DNA of 7,438 bases from contig JAHECE010000131.1 of the NCBI GenBank assembly GCA_024641895.1, forward strand, positions 1 through 7,438, read 5' to 3'. Both the position numbers and the translations under genes were made by a program. Each line of letters opens with the position of its first letter. Within the stretch, counting starts at the first letter, position 1. This document shows, in pieces, positions 1-5,870 of this stretch. Below the pieces are notes generated by a model that worked only from the letters and a program-made list of their open reading frames with translations, was not told the DNA's origin and did not search any database. The stretch is from Actinomycetales bacterium (lineage in GTDB: Bacteria; Actinomycetota; Actinomycetes; Actinomycetales; JAHECE01).

Positions 1-363
1 CTGCACCACCCGGCGCTCGTCGCCGCGGACATCATGAGCGGCCCCTTGTCCGCGAGCGACCCGGCTCCGCACACCTTCTCCACCCAGCACGGACACCACC
101 TGTCGCTGTTCGGCCAGCCCTCGCCGACCGACCAGGTCGTCCTGCGCGGTGATCCCGGGCAGCCGGGGTCCTGGACCGCGCTCTACGTGGAACCGCCCCA
201 GGTCGGGTCGTCCGAGGCCGTCCTCGTGGCGGGGCTCGCCGTGGACGCGCCTCGCGACGTCGGTGCGCTGCGGCGACTTCTCGGGGCCCCGCAGCGTCCC
301 GTCCTCGACCTCGACCTGGCCGTGGACCCGACGCGAGCGCTGCGGGACGCCGTCTGCTCCTGA
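1..363 (+). CDS. 3' end of an unidentified protein gene (5' truncated by window edge)
   Basis: The frame is open from base 1 to a TGA at 361-363, giving 120 visible residues. An ATG at 34 lies in frame, but no purine-rich ribosome binding site precedes it and the frame is already coding-like upstream (LHHPALVAADI), so the true start is most likely left of the window. The visible part is soluble-looking: no membrane segment, no signal peptide, one cysteine next to the C-terminus (AVCS). It has a hydrophobic beta-like stretch (SSEAVLVAGLAVDAP) followed by RRLLGAP and an acidic DLDLAVDP segment. I recognise no family motif and assign no function. It converges on purH, with two hairpins in the 73-bp gap. 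Confidence 0.6.
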   Translation: MHHPALVAADIMSGPLSASDPAPHTFSTQHGHHLSLFGQPSPTDQVVLRGDPGQPGSWTALYVEPPQVGSSEAVLVAGLAVDAPRDVGALRRLLGAPQRPVLDLDLAVDPTRALRDAVCS

Positions 364-368
364 GCGAC

Positions 369-402
369 GCCAGGGGCGCCCCGGCGAAGGAGCGCCCCTG
401 GC
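369..402 (+). terminator. Hairpin terminator after the left-edge gene
   Basis: Perfect 11-bp inverted repeat: GCCAGGGGCGC (369-379) and GCGCCCCTGGC (392-402) around a 12-nt loop. It starts 5 bases after the TGA of the + strand gene and lies between two convergent genes, so it can act in either direction. No T-run follows, as is common for GC-rich actinobacterial terminators. Confidence 0.75.
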
Positions 403-409
403 GGACGGC

Positions 410-435
410 GTCGGCCGGCGCGACGCGCGGCCGAC
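410..435 (-). terminator. Hairpin terminator directly after purH
   Basis: Perfect 8-bp inverted repeat: GTCGGCCG (410-417) and CGGCCGAC (428-435) with a 10-nt loop. It begins one base past the purH stop codon (437-439) in the direction of purH transcription. With the neighbouring 11-bp hairpin it gives one terminator per convergent gene. There is no T-tract. Confidence 0.55.
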
Positions 436-436
436 C

Positions 437-2065
437 TCAGTGCGCGAAGTGCCGAGTTCCGGTCAGGTAGAGCGTGACGCCCGCCGCCCGAGCCGCCTCG
501 ACCACGTCCGCGTCCCGCACCGATCCGCCGGGCTGGACGACTGCCCGGACCCCGGCGTCGAGCAGCACCTGCAGGCCGTCCGCGAACGGGAAGAAGGCGT
601 CGGACGCGGCGACGGAGCCGCGGGCGCGGCCGTCGGGCCCGGCACCCGCGCGCTCGACGGCAAGCCGGCAGGCGTCGACGCGGTTCACCTGGCCCATGCC
701 GACGCCGACCGAGGCGCCGTGGTCGGCCAGCAGGATCGCGTTGGACCTCACCGCACGAACCGCTCGCCACGCGAAGACGAGGTCGGCGAGCGTGGCCTCG
801 TCGGCAGGCTCCCCGGCGGCGAGCGTCCAGGCCGCCGGGTCGTCGCCGGCGGCGTCGATCCTGTCGACGCCCTGCAGGAGGAGACCGCCGCTCACGGGCC
901 GCATCTCGACGCTCGCCGACGGCCGCCCGGGCAGCCTCAGCAGCCGGATGTTCTTCTTCGCCGTGAGGATCTCGAGCGCCTCGGGCTCGAACTCGGGGGC
1001 GAGGACCACCTCGGTGAAGACGGGCGCGATCTGCGCGGCCATGGCGGCGGTCACGGGCTCGTTCGCAGCGATCACCCCGCCGAAGGCCGACAACGGGTCG
1101 CAGGCGTGCGCCTTGGCGTGGGCGTCGGCGATGTCCGAGCCCACGGCGATGCCGCACGGGTTCGCGTGCTTGATGATCGCGACCGTCGGGCCGTCGTGGT
1201 CGTAGGCGGCGCGCCAGGCGGCATCGGCGTCGACGTAGTTGTTGTAGCTCATCGCCTTGCCGTGCAGCTGCTCCGCCTGCGCCAGGCCCGGCCGGCCGCC
1301 GCTCGCGGTGTAGAGGGCCGCCGACTGGTGCGGGTTCTCGCCGTACCGCAGCACGCTGGAACGCTCCCAGGTCGCACCGACCCAGGCAGGGAAGCCGGTG
1401 GCGACGCCGTCCACCTCGTCCGAGGGGGCTAGGACGTTGCCCATCCAGCCGGCGACCGCGACGTCGTAGGTCGCGGTGTGCACGAAGGCCGCAGCGGCGA
1501 GCGCGCGACGCTGGCTCAGGGTGAAACCGCCGGCCGCGATCGCAGCGACGATGTCGCCGTAGCGCGCCGGGTCGACGACGACGGCGACGCTCGGGTGGTT
1601 CTTGGCCGCCGCGCGGACCATCGAGGGCCCACCGATGTCGATCTGCTCGACGCACTCCTCCGGCGCCGCACCGGAGGCGACGGTGGCGGTGAACGGGTAG
1701 AGGTTCACGACCACGAGGTCGAAGGGCTCGATCCCGAGCTCGATGAGCTGGGCGACGTGGTCGGCCTTGCGCCTGTCGGCCAGCAGGCCCGCGTGGACCC
1801 GCGGGTGCAGCGTCTTCACGCGACCGTCGAGGCACTCGGGGAACCCGGTGAGCTCGTCGACGGGGGTCACCGGGATGCCGGCGCCGGCGATGCGGGCGGC
1901 GGTGGACCCGGTAGAGACGATCTCGACGCCGGCGGCGTGCAGCGCCGTCGCGAGCTCGACCAAGCCGGTCTTGTCGTAGACGGAGACGAGGGCCCGCCGC
2001 ACCGGCACCTGGTCGAGGCCCCCGGGGGCCGGTCCGTCGCTGGGCTGGGTCTGCGCCGGGTTCAT
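437..2065 (-). CDS. purH: Bifunctional AICAR formyltransferase / IMP cyclohydrolase PurH
   Basis: This cytosolic enzyme performs the last two steps of de novo purine synthesis: it formylates AICAR with 10-formyl-THF, then closes FAICAR to IMP. The 542 residues are about normal family length. Residues 25-165 are the MGS-like IMP cyclohydrolase domain (STGST 51-55, KTLHP 84-88, QIDIGGPSM 141-149). The transformylase domain follows, with RYGENPHQ 240-247, the catalytic Lys-His pair in KHANPCG (K299, H300), SDAFFPF 488-494, QPGGSVRD 511-518 and the C-terminal TGTRHFAH. About 20 residues precede the conserved start of the fold and are poorly conserved in character. The ATG at 2065 is well placed: GAGGAG lies 5 bases upstream. 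A ZTP riboswitch in the leader points to control by the enzyme's own substrate. The gene lies downstream of purN but has its own -10 box. Confidence 0.97.
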   Translation of the reverse strand: MNPAQTQPSDGPAPGGLDQVPVRRALVSVYDKTGLVELATALHAAGVEIVSTGSTAARIAGAGIPVTPVDELTGFPECLDGRVKTLHPRVHAGLLADRRKADHVAQLIELGIEPFDLVVVNLYPFTATVASGAAPEECVEQIDIGGPSMVRAAAKNHPSVAVVVDPARYGDIVAAIAAGGFTLSQRRALAAAAFVHTATYDVAVAGWMGNVLAPSDEVDGVATGFPAWVGATWERSSVLRYGENPHQSAALYTASGGRPGLAQAEQLHGKAMSYNNYVDADAAWRAAYDHDGPTVAIIKHANPCGIAVGSDIADAHAKAHACDPLSAFGGVIAANEPVTAAMAAQIAPVFTEVVLAPEFEPEALEILTAKKNIRLLRLPGRPSASVEMRPVSGGLLLQGVDRIDAAGDDPAAWTLAAGEPADEATLADLVFAWRAVRAVRSNAILLADHGASVGVGMGQVNRVDACRLAVERAGAGPDGRARGSVAASDAFFPFADGLQVLLDAGVRAVVQPGGSVRDADVVEAARAAGVTLYLTGTRHFAH

Positions 2066-2070
2066 GGTGT

Positions 2071-2076
2071 CTCCTC
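2071..2076 (-). promoter_or_regulatory. purH ribosome binding site
   Basis: GAGGAG on the minus strand, separated from the purH ATG by the 5 bases ACACC. It fixes the start at 2065. The ACACC spacer is complementary to GGTGT at 2102-2106, so this site could be masked as part of the riboswitch output (inference). Confidence 0.8.
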
Positions 2077-2088
2077 AAGAGCGGCGGC

Positions 2089-2103
2089 GTGACGGTTCGT
2101 CAC
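2089..2103 (-). promoter_or_regulatory. Hairpin in the purH leader between riboswitch and RBS (likely expression platform)
   Basis: On the minus strand GTGACGAACCGTCAC forms a 6-bp stem with a 3-base loop. It lies 14 bases after the aptamer's conserved 3' end and 12 bases before the GAGGAG site. Its 5' arm overlaps GGTGT (2102-2106), which could instead pair with ACACC (2066-2070) next to the start codon. The two pairings share bases, so they could be alternatives in a translational switch. No T-run follows, so termination looks less likely. The switching role is inference. Confidence 0.45.
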
Positions 2104-2117
2104 ACCAGCGGACCCGG

Positions 2118-2200
2118 GCACCCAGGCGGACGGTGCACGGCGAGGGACCTCGGCCGCTCCCTGGTGGTGAGCTCCACCCCGAGGCGCCAGTCACGGCCGG
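2118..2200 (-). promoter_or_regulatory. ZTP/ZMP riboswitch (pfl motif) controlling purH
   Basis: The minus-strand leader of purH carries the conserved parts of the pfl/ZTP aptamer in order. P1 is CGGCCG (2194-2199) pairing with CGGCCG (2151-2156). Inside it come the conserved GTGACTGGCG, a P2 hairpin GGTGG-AGCTCA-CCACC (2163-2178), and AGGGAGCG (2155-2162). After a 14-base linker comes the 3' domain: GCACC (2132-2136) pairing with GGTGC (2118-2122), with the conserved CCGCCTGGG in its loop region. GGCG of the 5' domain can pair with CGCC of the 3' loop, the expected pseudoknot. The family binds ZMP/ZTP (AICAR nucleotides), which accumulate when 10-formyl-THF is short, and usually raises expression of purine or folate genes. 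The position directly before purH fits exactly. Boundaries are approximate; covariance-model scoring was not possible here. Confidence 0.92.
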
Positions 2201-2205
2201 GGCCC

Positions 2206-2211
2206 ATCGTA
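2206..2211 (-). promoter_or_regulatory. -10 box of a separate purH promoter
   Basis: TACGAT on the minus strand, 18 bases after the purN stop, fits the actinobacterial TAnnnT -10 pattern. A transcript starting about 7 bases downstream (near 2199) would begin right at P1 of the riboswitch, which supports the call. No good -35 hexamer is seen at 16-18 bases upstream. Confidence 0.5.
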
Positions 2212-2213
2212 GC

Positions 2214-2230
2214 GAGAGCGCCGTGCTCTC
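2214..2230 (-). repeat. Inverted repeat overlapping the purN stop codon
   Basis: GAGAGC-N5-GCTCTC (minus strand), starting inside the purN TGA (2229-2231) and ending 3 bases before the purH -10 box. It could be a weak purN terminator hairpin or a protein site in the -35 region of the purH promoter. Only 6-bp arms, so chance is possible. Confidence 0.35.
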
Positions 2231-2837
2231 AGCCCACGTGGACCTGCCGGCCGTCGACCCGCCAGCCGTAGCGGGCCATCCGGCCGACCGTGCGCACGAA
2301 CAGGTCACGCTCCACGGTCTTGATCCGGGAGTGGAGGCTCTGCTCGTCGTCGCTCGGGAACACCTCGACGGCCCCCTGGGCGAGCACCGGGCCGGTGTCC
2401 ACGCCGGAGTCCACCAGGTGCACGGTGCAGCCGGTGACCCGGACGCCGTAGCCCAGCGCGTCGCGGACGGCGTGCGCGCCCGGGAACGCCGGCAGCAGCG
2501 ACGGGTGGGTGTTCACCGTGCGCCCTTCGTAGGCGCCGAGGAAGGACGGTCCGAGGATCCGCATGAACCCGGCGCACAGCACGAGATCCGGGGCGAAGGC
2601 GTCCACGGCCGCCGTGAGTGCGCCGTCCCACGCCCCGCGGTCCGGGAAGTCCGCGGGCGCGACCGAGAAGGTGGCGACGCCGGCCTCTCGCGCGCGGGCG
2701 AGGCCCGGAGCAGCGGCGTTGTCGGATCCCACCGCCACGACCTGCAGCCCGAACACCGGGTCTCGTTGCGCGTGCAGCACAGCGGCGGCGATGGACCCGA
2801 CGCCGGACAGGAGGACGACAGCGCGTTTCGGGCTCAC
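2229..2837 (-). CDS. purN: Phosphoribosylglycinamide (GAR) formyltransferase PurN
   Basis: PurN moves a formyl group from 10-formyl-THF to GAR, the third step of de novo purine synthesis, in the cytosol. I start it at the GTG at 2835-2837 (202 residues). With that start the catalytic triad reads N109 and H111 (NTHPSLLPAFPG) and D147 (VDTGP), each offset by 3 from N106, H108 and D144 of E. coli PurN. Residues 7-15 (VVLLSGVGS) are the phosphate-binding first strand and loop; the usual Asn after GxGS is Ile here. An ATG further upstream (2915) would add 26 residues unlike the family and run into the promoter and across the divergent gene's start. No ribosome binding site precedes the GTG, but a -10 box ends 8 bases before it, which suggests a leaderless mRNA. 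Confidence 0.95.
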   Translation of the reverse strand: MSPKRAVVLLSGVGSIAAAVLHAQRDPVFGLQVVAVGSDNAAAPGLARAREAGVATFSVAPADFPDRGAWDGALTAAVDAFAPDLVLCAGFMRILGPSFLGAYEGRTVNTHPSLLPAFPGAHAVRDALGYGVRVTGCTVHLVDSGVDTGPVLAQGAVEVFPSDDEQSLHSRIKTVERDLFVRTVGRMARYGWRVDGRQVHVG

Positions 2838-2845
2838 GAGAGGCG

Positions 2846-2873
2846 AGCCTATCTGTCCCGCGACGGGGGACAA
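2846..2873 (-). promoter_or_regulatory. purN promoter, probably giving a leaderless transcript
   Basis: Minus strand TTGTCC (-35, 2868-2873), a 16-base spacer and TAGGCT (-10, 2846-2851). The -10 box ends 8 bases before the GTG start, so initiation would fall on or next to the start codon. This agrees with the lack of a ribosome binding site. Leaderless mRNAs are common in actinobacteria. The start point itself is inferred. Confidence 0.55.
2854..2872. promoter_or_regulatory. 19-bp near-palindrome inside the purN promoter (possible operator)
   Basis: TGTCCCGCGACGGGGGACA is symmetric at 8 of 9 base pairs around a central A. It fills the spacer between the -10 and -35 boxes of purN and overlaps the -35. 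It also lies 36 bases before the start of the divergent membrane gene, so one bound protein could control both. No regulator is identified. Confidence 0.4.
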
Positions 2874-2907
2874 TGGGTGGTCGGTCGAGTCGAACGAGAG
2901 GTGAGGT

Positions 2908-3468
2908 GTGGGCAATCCCTACGCGCCGCCCCCGGCGTCCGGGCCGCCGCAGGACGACCCGGCCCTGGGTCCGGCACGAGAGCGGCAGCGCCAGCGGCCG
3001 GGCGGCGTTCCGCCGGAGGGGCCGCGGCCCCCTGGACCACCCTCGACCGGCAGAGGGCCGGGCACCGGACCGGGCCGCCGTCCGCCGTCGCCCGAGGAGG
3101 TGCGCACAGCCGGCCGCCGGTCGCTCGCAGCCATCGGGTTCACGTTCGGGGCCCTCATCACCTCGGGCCTGCCCCTGCCTTGGCAGGCGCTCGCGGTGGC
3201 CTTCTCGCTCGCCGCCGTGGTCGCGGGGATCAGGGCGCTGCGCACAGCGCGGGCCACAGGCCTGCGCCGCACCCTGATGCCGGTCGTGGCGGTCAGCCTC
3301 CTGCTCGGCGCCGTCTACCTGGTGTCCTCGATCGGCGTCGTCATCACCTGGTCGATCCACCAGGAGCGCCAGGACTGCCTGAACCGCGCTCTCACGGTGT
3401 CGGCCCAGGACGCCTGCGAGGCCGAGTTCCGGAAGGCGCTCGAGGAATTCAGCCCCGGGTCGCCCTGA
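2908..3468 (+). CDS. Small proline-rich membrane protein of unknown function
   Basis: The 186-residue product has a disordered, basic N-terminus (1-70) rich in Pro, Gly and Arg (starting MGNPYAPPPASGPP). A hydrophobic core follows with about three segments: roughly 72-88, 92-108 and 123-148. A short C-terminal tail carries two cysteines (C157, C170) in a region rich in Asp, Glu and Ala that looks helical and probably sits outside the membrane. This build resembles the DUF4190-like small membrane proteins of actinobacteria, but I cannot place it in a family and assign no function. The GTG start at 2908 is preceded by GAGAGG with a 6-base gap. The gene is divergent from purN (70-bp gap with a palindrome), and its last 20 bases overlap the 3' end of perM on the other strand. 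Its place beside perM might hint at an envelope role, which is only a guess. Confidence 0.85.
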   Translation: MGNPYAPPPASGPPQDDPALGPARERQRQRPGGVPPEGPRPPGPPSTGRGPGTGPGRRPPSPEEVRTAGRRSLAAIGFTFGALITSGLPLPWQALAVAFSLAAVVAGIRALRTARATGLRRTLMPVVAVSLLLGAVYLVSSIGVVITWSIHQERQDCLNRALTVSAQDACEAEFRKALEEFSPGSP

Positions 3469-4729
3469 GGCGGCCCGGCACGCTCCTGGTGGCTGCCCAC
3501 GCTGCGGACCAGCACCGACGAGCGAAGGCGACCGTGTCCGGCCTGGCTGCGAGCACGAGCGCCACGGCTCCGAGCCCGACCTGAACGGTGACCGCCAGCG
3601 CGAGCGCCAGGGGGTCCGGCCCGACCTCGGCCATCCGGCCCGGCCCGACCGACCCACGTGAGGCGGCCCCGAGCAGCCACATCACCGCACCGCAGCCCAG
3701 CGCCGCGACGACGGCCGTGAGCGCGGACCCCCAGAGGCGCTCCTGCAGGTGGCGCGCATGGAGGTACCAGCCGACCCCGAGCCCCAGCACGACGACGGCG
3801 AGCGGGGTCCAGCCCGCCAGCGGCGTCGTGCCCGGGAGCGCAGCGGCGAGCGGGAAGACCGGGAGCGGCCCCAGGAGCACGGCATCCGGCGAGACGGTCG
3901 TCCCCACGCCGACGGCGAAACCGGTGCCCGCGACCCAGGCCACCGCCCAGACCAGGACTGTCGGAAGCAGCAGGAGGGAGGCGATCAGCAGCATCACGAC
4001 GCCCAGTCCGTCCGCGCGCAAGGCCGCCAGGGAGGCGGAGAAGCGCTCATGGTTGACGCCCAGCGAGACGCCGACCAGCACGGCGCCGATCCCCAGCAGC
4101 CCGAGGACCGCAAGGCCCGCGCCACGGGTCCCGGCGACGAGGCCGTCGCGCACGTCCCGCGGGATCCTCGCGAGCTGGACCTCCAGCTCCCAGCTCAGTG
4201 GTGGGAGGCTGCCACGCCCACGTCGGACGGCGAGCACCGCCCCGAGCGCCCCGACGAGGACGGCGCCGAGCGCTGTGCGCCCCGGTCCGCCCGCGGCGGC
4301 GCTGGGCAACGAGGCGAGCACCAGGGCTGCCGCCGCGTATCCGAGGGTGGCCGAGACGATCCCCGGCCAGGTCAGCACCCGGGCCCGGCGCATGGAGAGC
4401 CCAGCGGCGCCAACGGCGAGCGCGCTCAACCCGAGCGGGACGAGGTTCACCGTCGCTCCGGAGACCGTCAGAGCGCCGCCGTGCGCGAGCCGCCACACCC
4501 CGCTCCCGGCGGCGGCGGCCTCGAGCCACGTCGCGTCACCCAGGGCAGGCGCGGCGGCGGTCGCGACGTAGGTCGCCACCGCCGGGATCACCACGCAGAG
4601 CCAGGCGAACACCGCCGCCTCGACGCCGGCGAGGAGCGCCCGGCCGGCGCCTTCCGGGACGGCGTCGAGGGTGCGGGCGGGGACGTCGGCGAGAATCGTG
4701 CGGACGCGGGCGGCGGTCGAGGTGCTCAT
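3449..4729 (-). CDS. perM: DUF6350 polytopic membrane protein, PerM family
   Basis: The 426-residue product is Ala/Leu/Val/Gly-rich with about eight to nine membrane segments (near 33-58, 93-111, 122-141, 151-168, 203-224, 241-273, 305-322, 333-354, 373-395). Motifs typical of the family are a W..AHGG.L..G stretch (79-91), GTGFAVGVGTTVSP (268-281) and GPLPVFPLAAALP (287-299). The M. tuberculosis member PerM (Rv0955) is needed for persistence and is linked to divisome stability; it also sits between sucCD and purN-purH, which supports the call. The biochemical role is unknown. The ATG at 4729 gives a short cytosolic lead before the first segment. No strong ribosome binding site precedes it, so the start is the least certain part. 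The 3' end overlaps the convergent gene by 20 bp, leaving no room for a separate terminator. Confidence 0.85.
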   Translation of the reverse strand: MSTSTAARVRTILADVPARTLDAVPEGAGRALLAGVEAAVFAWLCVVIPAVATYVATAAAPALGDATWLEAAAAGSGVWRLAHGGALTVSGATVNLVPLGLSALAVGAAGLSMRRARVLTWPGIVSATLGYAAAALVLASLPSAAAGGPGRTALGAVLVGALGAVLAVRRGRGSLPPLSWELEVQLARIPRDVRDGLVAGTRGAGLAVLGLLGIGAVLVGVSLGVNHERFSASLAALRADGLGVVMLLIASLLLLPTVLVWAVAWVAGTGFAVGVGTTVSPDAVLLGPLPVFPLAAALPGTTPLAGWTPLAVVVLGLGVGWYLHARHLQERLWGSALTAVVAALGCGAVMWLLGAASRGSVGPGRMAEVGPDPLALALAVTVQVGLGAVALVLAARPDTVAFARRCWSAAWAATRSVPGRLRATRG

Positions 4730-4731
4730 CA

Positions 4732-4745
4732 CCGACCATGGTCGG
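4732..4745. repeat. 14-bp perfect palindrome at the perM start
   Basis: CCGACCATGGTCGG reads the same on both strands and ends 2 bases before the perM ATG. It occupies the place of the ribosome binding site, so a bound protein or an RNA fold could affect translation. The function is unproven. Confidence 0.4.
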
Positions 4746-4764
4746 GCCGCAAGCCCGCTCGGGA

Positions 4765-4807
4765 CGTGTCCGGCCGCCCCGCGTGTCGCGCCCAGCGCGC
4801 GTGTCGC
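4765..4807. repeat. Three short direct repeats upstream of perM
   Basis: CGTGTC occurs at 4765-4770, 4782-4787 and 4800-4805, with start-to-start spacing of 17 and 18 bases. The last two share the longer CGCGTGTCGC (4780-4789 and 4798-4807). The rest of the sucD-perM gap shows no clear -10 box. These could be regulator sites for perM or chance in GC-rich DNA. Confidence 0.3.
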
Positions 4808-4849
4808 AGGCGGACGCGCGCACGGGTCCGGGCGTGCCCGACATGACGA

Positions 4850-4887
4850 CGTCGGCCGGGTCGCGCGCGAGCGCGACCCGGCCGACG
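4850..4887 (-). terminator. Strong hairpin terminator of the sucCD operon
   Basis: A perfect 17-bp inverted repeat (4850-4866 and 4871-4887) closes a 4-base loop, GCGA on the + strand and TCGC on the transcribed minus strand. It starts 15 bases after the sucD stop. It is the strongest fold in the window and should separate sucCD from perM. No T-run follows. Confidence 0.85.
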
Positions 4888-4902
4888 GCTGGGGCAGAGC
4901 AG

Positions 4903-5808
4903 TCAGCGGGTGACGAGCGCCCGCACCAGAGCCGCGGTCTCGCTGGGCGTCTTGCCGACGGCGACGCCGGCCGCCTCGAGGGCCTCCTTCTTGGCCTGGG
5001 CCGTGCCCGAGGAACCGGAGACGATAGCGCCCGCGTGGCCCATCGTCTTGCCCTCGGGCGCGGTGAATCCGGCGACGTACCCGACGACCGGCTTGGTGAC
5101 GCTGGCCTGGACGAAGGCGGCGGCACGCTCCTCGGCGTCGCCGCCGATCTCGCCGATGAGGACGATGACCTCGGTGTTCGGGTCGGCCTCGAACGCCGCG
5201 AGGGCGTCGATGTGGGTGGTGCCGATGATCGGGTCGCCGCCGATCCCGATGGCGGTGCTGAAGCCCAGGTCCCGGAGCTCGTACATCATCTGGTACGTCA
5301 GCGTGCCCGACTTGGAGACCAGGCCGATCGGGCCGCTGCCCGCGATGTCTGCGGGGATGATGCCGACGTTGGAGGCGGCCGGGCTGATCAGACCGGGGCA
5401 GTTGGGCCCGATGAGCCGCACCCCCGCGGCACGGGCGTAGCTGAAGAACTCGGCGGTGTCCGCGACCGGGACGCCCTCGGTGATGATCACGACGAGACCG
5501 ATGCCGGCATCGACGGCCTCCATCACCGCGGCCTTGGTGAAGGCGGGCGGGACGAAGACCACGGACACGTCGGCGCCGGTGGCGGCCATCGCGTCGGCGA
5601 CCGAACCGAAGACGGGCACGGTCGCAGCCCCCGGCGCCCCGGCGCCGTCGGAGTACGTGAACTCGACGGTGCTGCCGGCCTTGCGCGGATTGACGCCGCC
5701 GACGATCGAGGTGCCGCTCGCGAGCATGCGCCGCGTGTGCTTCTGTCCCTCGGAACCGGTCATGCCCTGGACGATGACCCTGGAGGTCTCGTCGATGAAG
5801 ATCGCCAT
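4903..5808 (-). CDS. sucD: Succinyl-CoA ligase (ADP/GDP-forming), alpha subunit SucD
   Basis: SucD with SucC converts succinyl-CoA, phosphate and NDP to succinate, CoA and NTP in the TCA cycle, the only substrate-level phosphorylation of that cycle. The 301 residues are slightly longer than the usual 288-300. The N-terminal CoA-binding Rossmann domain has VQGMTGSEG (13-21) and GGVNPRKAG (37-45). IGPNCPGLISP (133-143) and the CoA-ligase domain (from about 160, SKSGTL 165-170) follow. The phosphorylated catalytic histidine is H258 in GHAGAI. The ATG at 5808 has AAAGG 8 bases upstream. It lies 62 bp after sucC on the same strand, with no promoter or terminator seen between, so the two form an operon closed by the hairpin at 4850-4887. 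Confidence 0.97.
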   Translation of the reverse strand: MAIFIDETSRVIVQGMTGSEGQKHTRRMLASGTSIVGGVNPRKAGSTVEFTYSDGAGAPGAATVPVFGSVADAMAATGADVSVVFVPPAFTKAAVMEAVDAGIGLVVIITEGVPVADTAEFFSYARAAGVRLIGPNCPGLISPAASNVGIIPADIAGSGPIGLVSKSGTLTYQMMYELRDLGFSTAIGIGGDPIIGTTHIDALAAFEADPNTEVIVLIGEIGGDAEERAAAFVQASVTKPVVGYVAGFTAPEGKTMGHAGAIVSGSSGTAQAKKEALEAAGVAVGKTPSETAALVRALVTR

Positions 5809-5870
5809 CGTGTCGGCCTTTCGTCTGCCACTGATCGGGCGTCGGTGCTTCGGGTGTGCGGCGGTGGCCG

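Noticed and set aside
34..363. A complete 109-residue gene starting at the ATG at 34.
   Set aside because: No ribosome binding site precedes it and the coding frame continues unbroken to the window edge, so it is better read as a truncated gene.
183..2078. A 631-residue Arg-rich open frame on the minus strand across purH, and similar long Arg/Ala-rich frames over sucC, sucD and perM.
   Set aside because: They are out-of-frame shadows of GC-rich genes with low-complexity Arg/Pro/Gly content and no family motifs; the true frames are unmistakable.
2089..2103. GTGA-CGGTTCG-TCAC as a CRP/GlxR-type site before purH.
   Set aside because: The half-sites are 7 bases apart instead of 6 and the outer T and A are not symmetric. 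It lies within the riboswitch leader, downstream of the likely start, and fits an RNA hairpin better.
2838..2915. A longer purN beginning at an ATG at 2915 (228 residues).
   Set aside because: The extra 26 residues do not look like the PurN fold, cover the promoter and palindrome, and cross the start of the divergent gene. The GTG at 2837 gives normal length and catalytic numbering.
4829..4840. CGGGC-GT-GCCCG palindrome in the sucD-perM gap.
   Set aside because: Arms are only 5 bp of G and C, expected by chance at this base composition.
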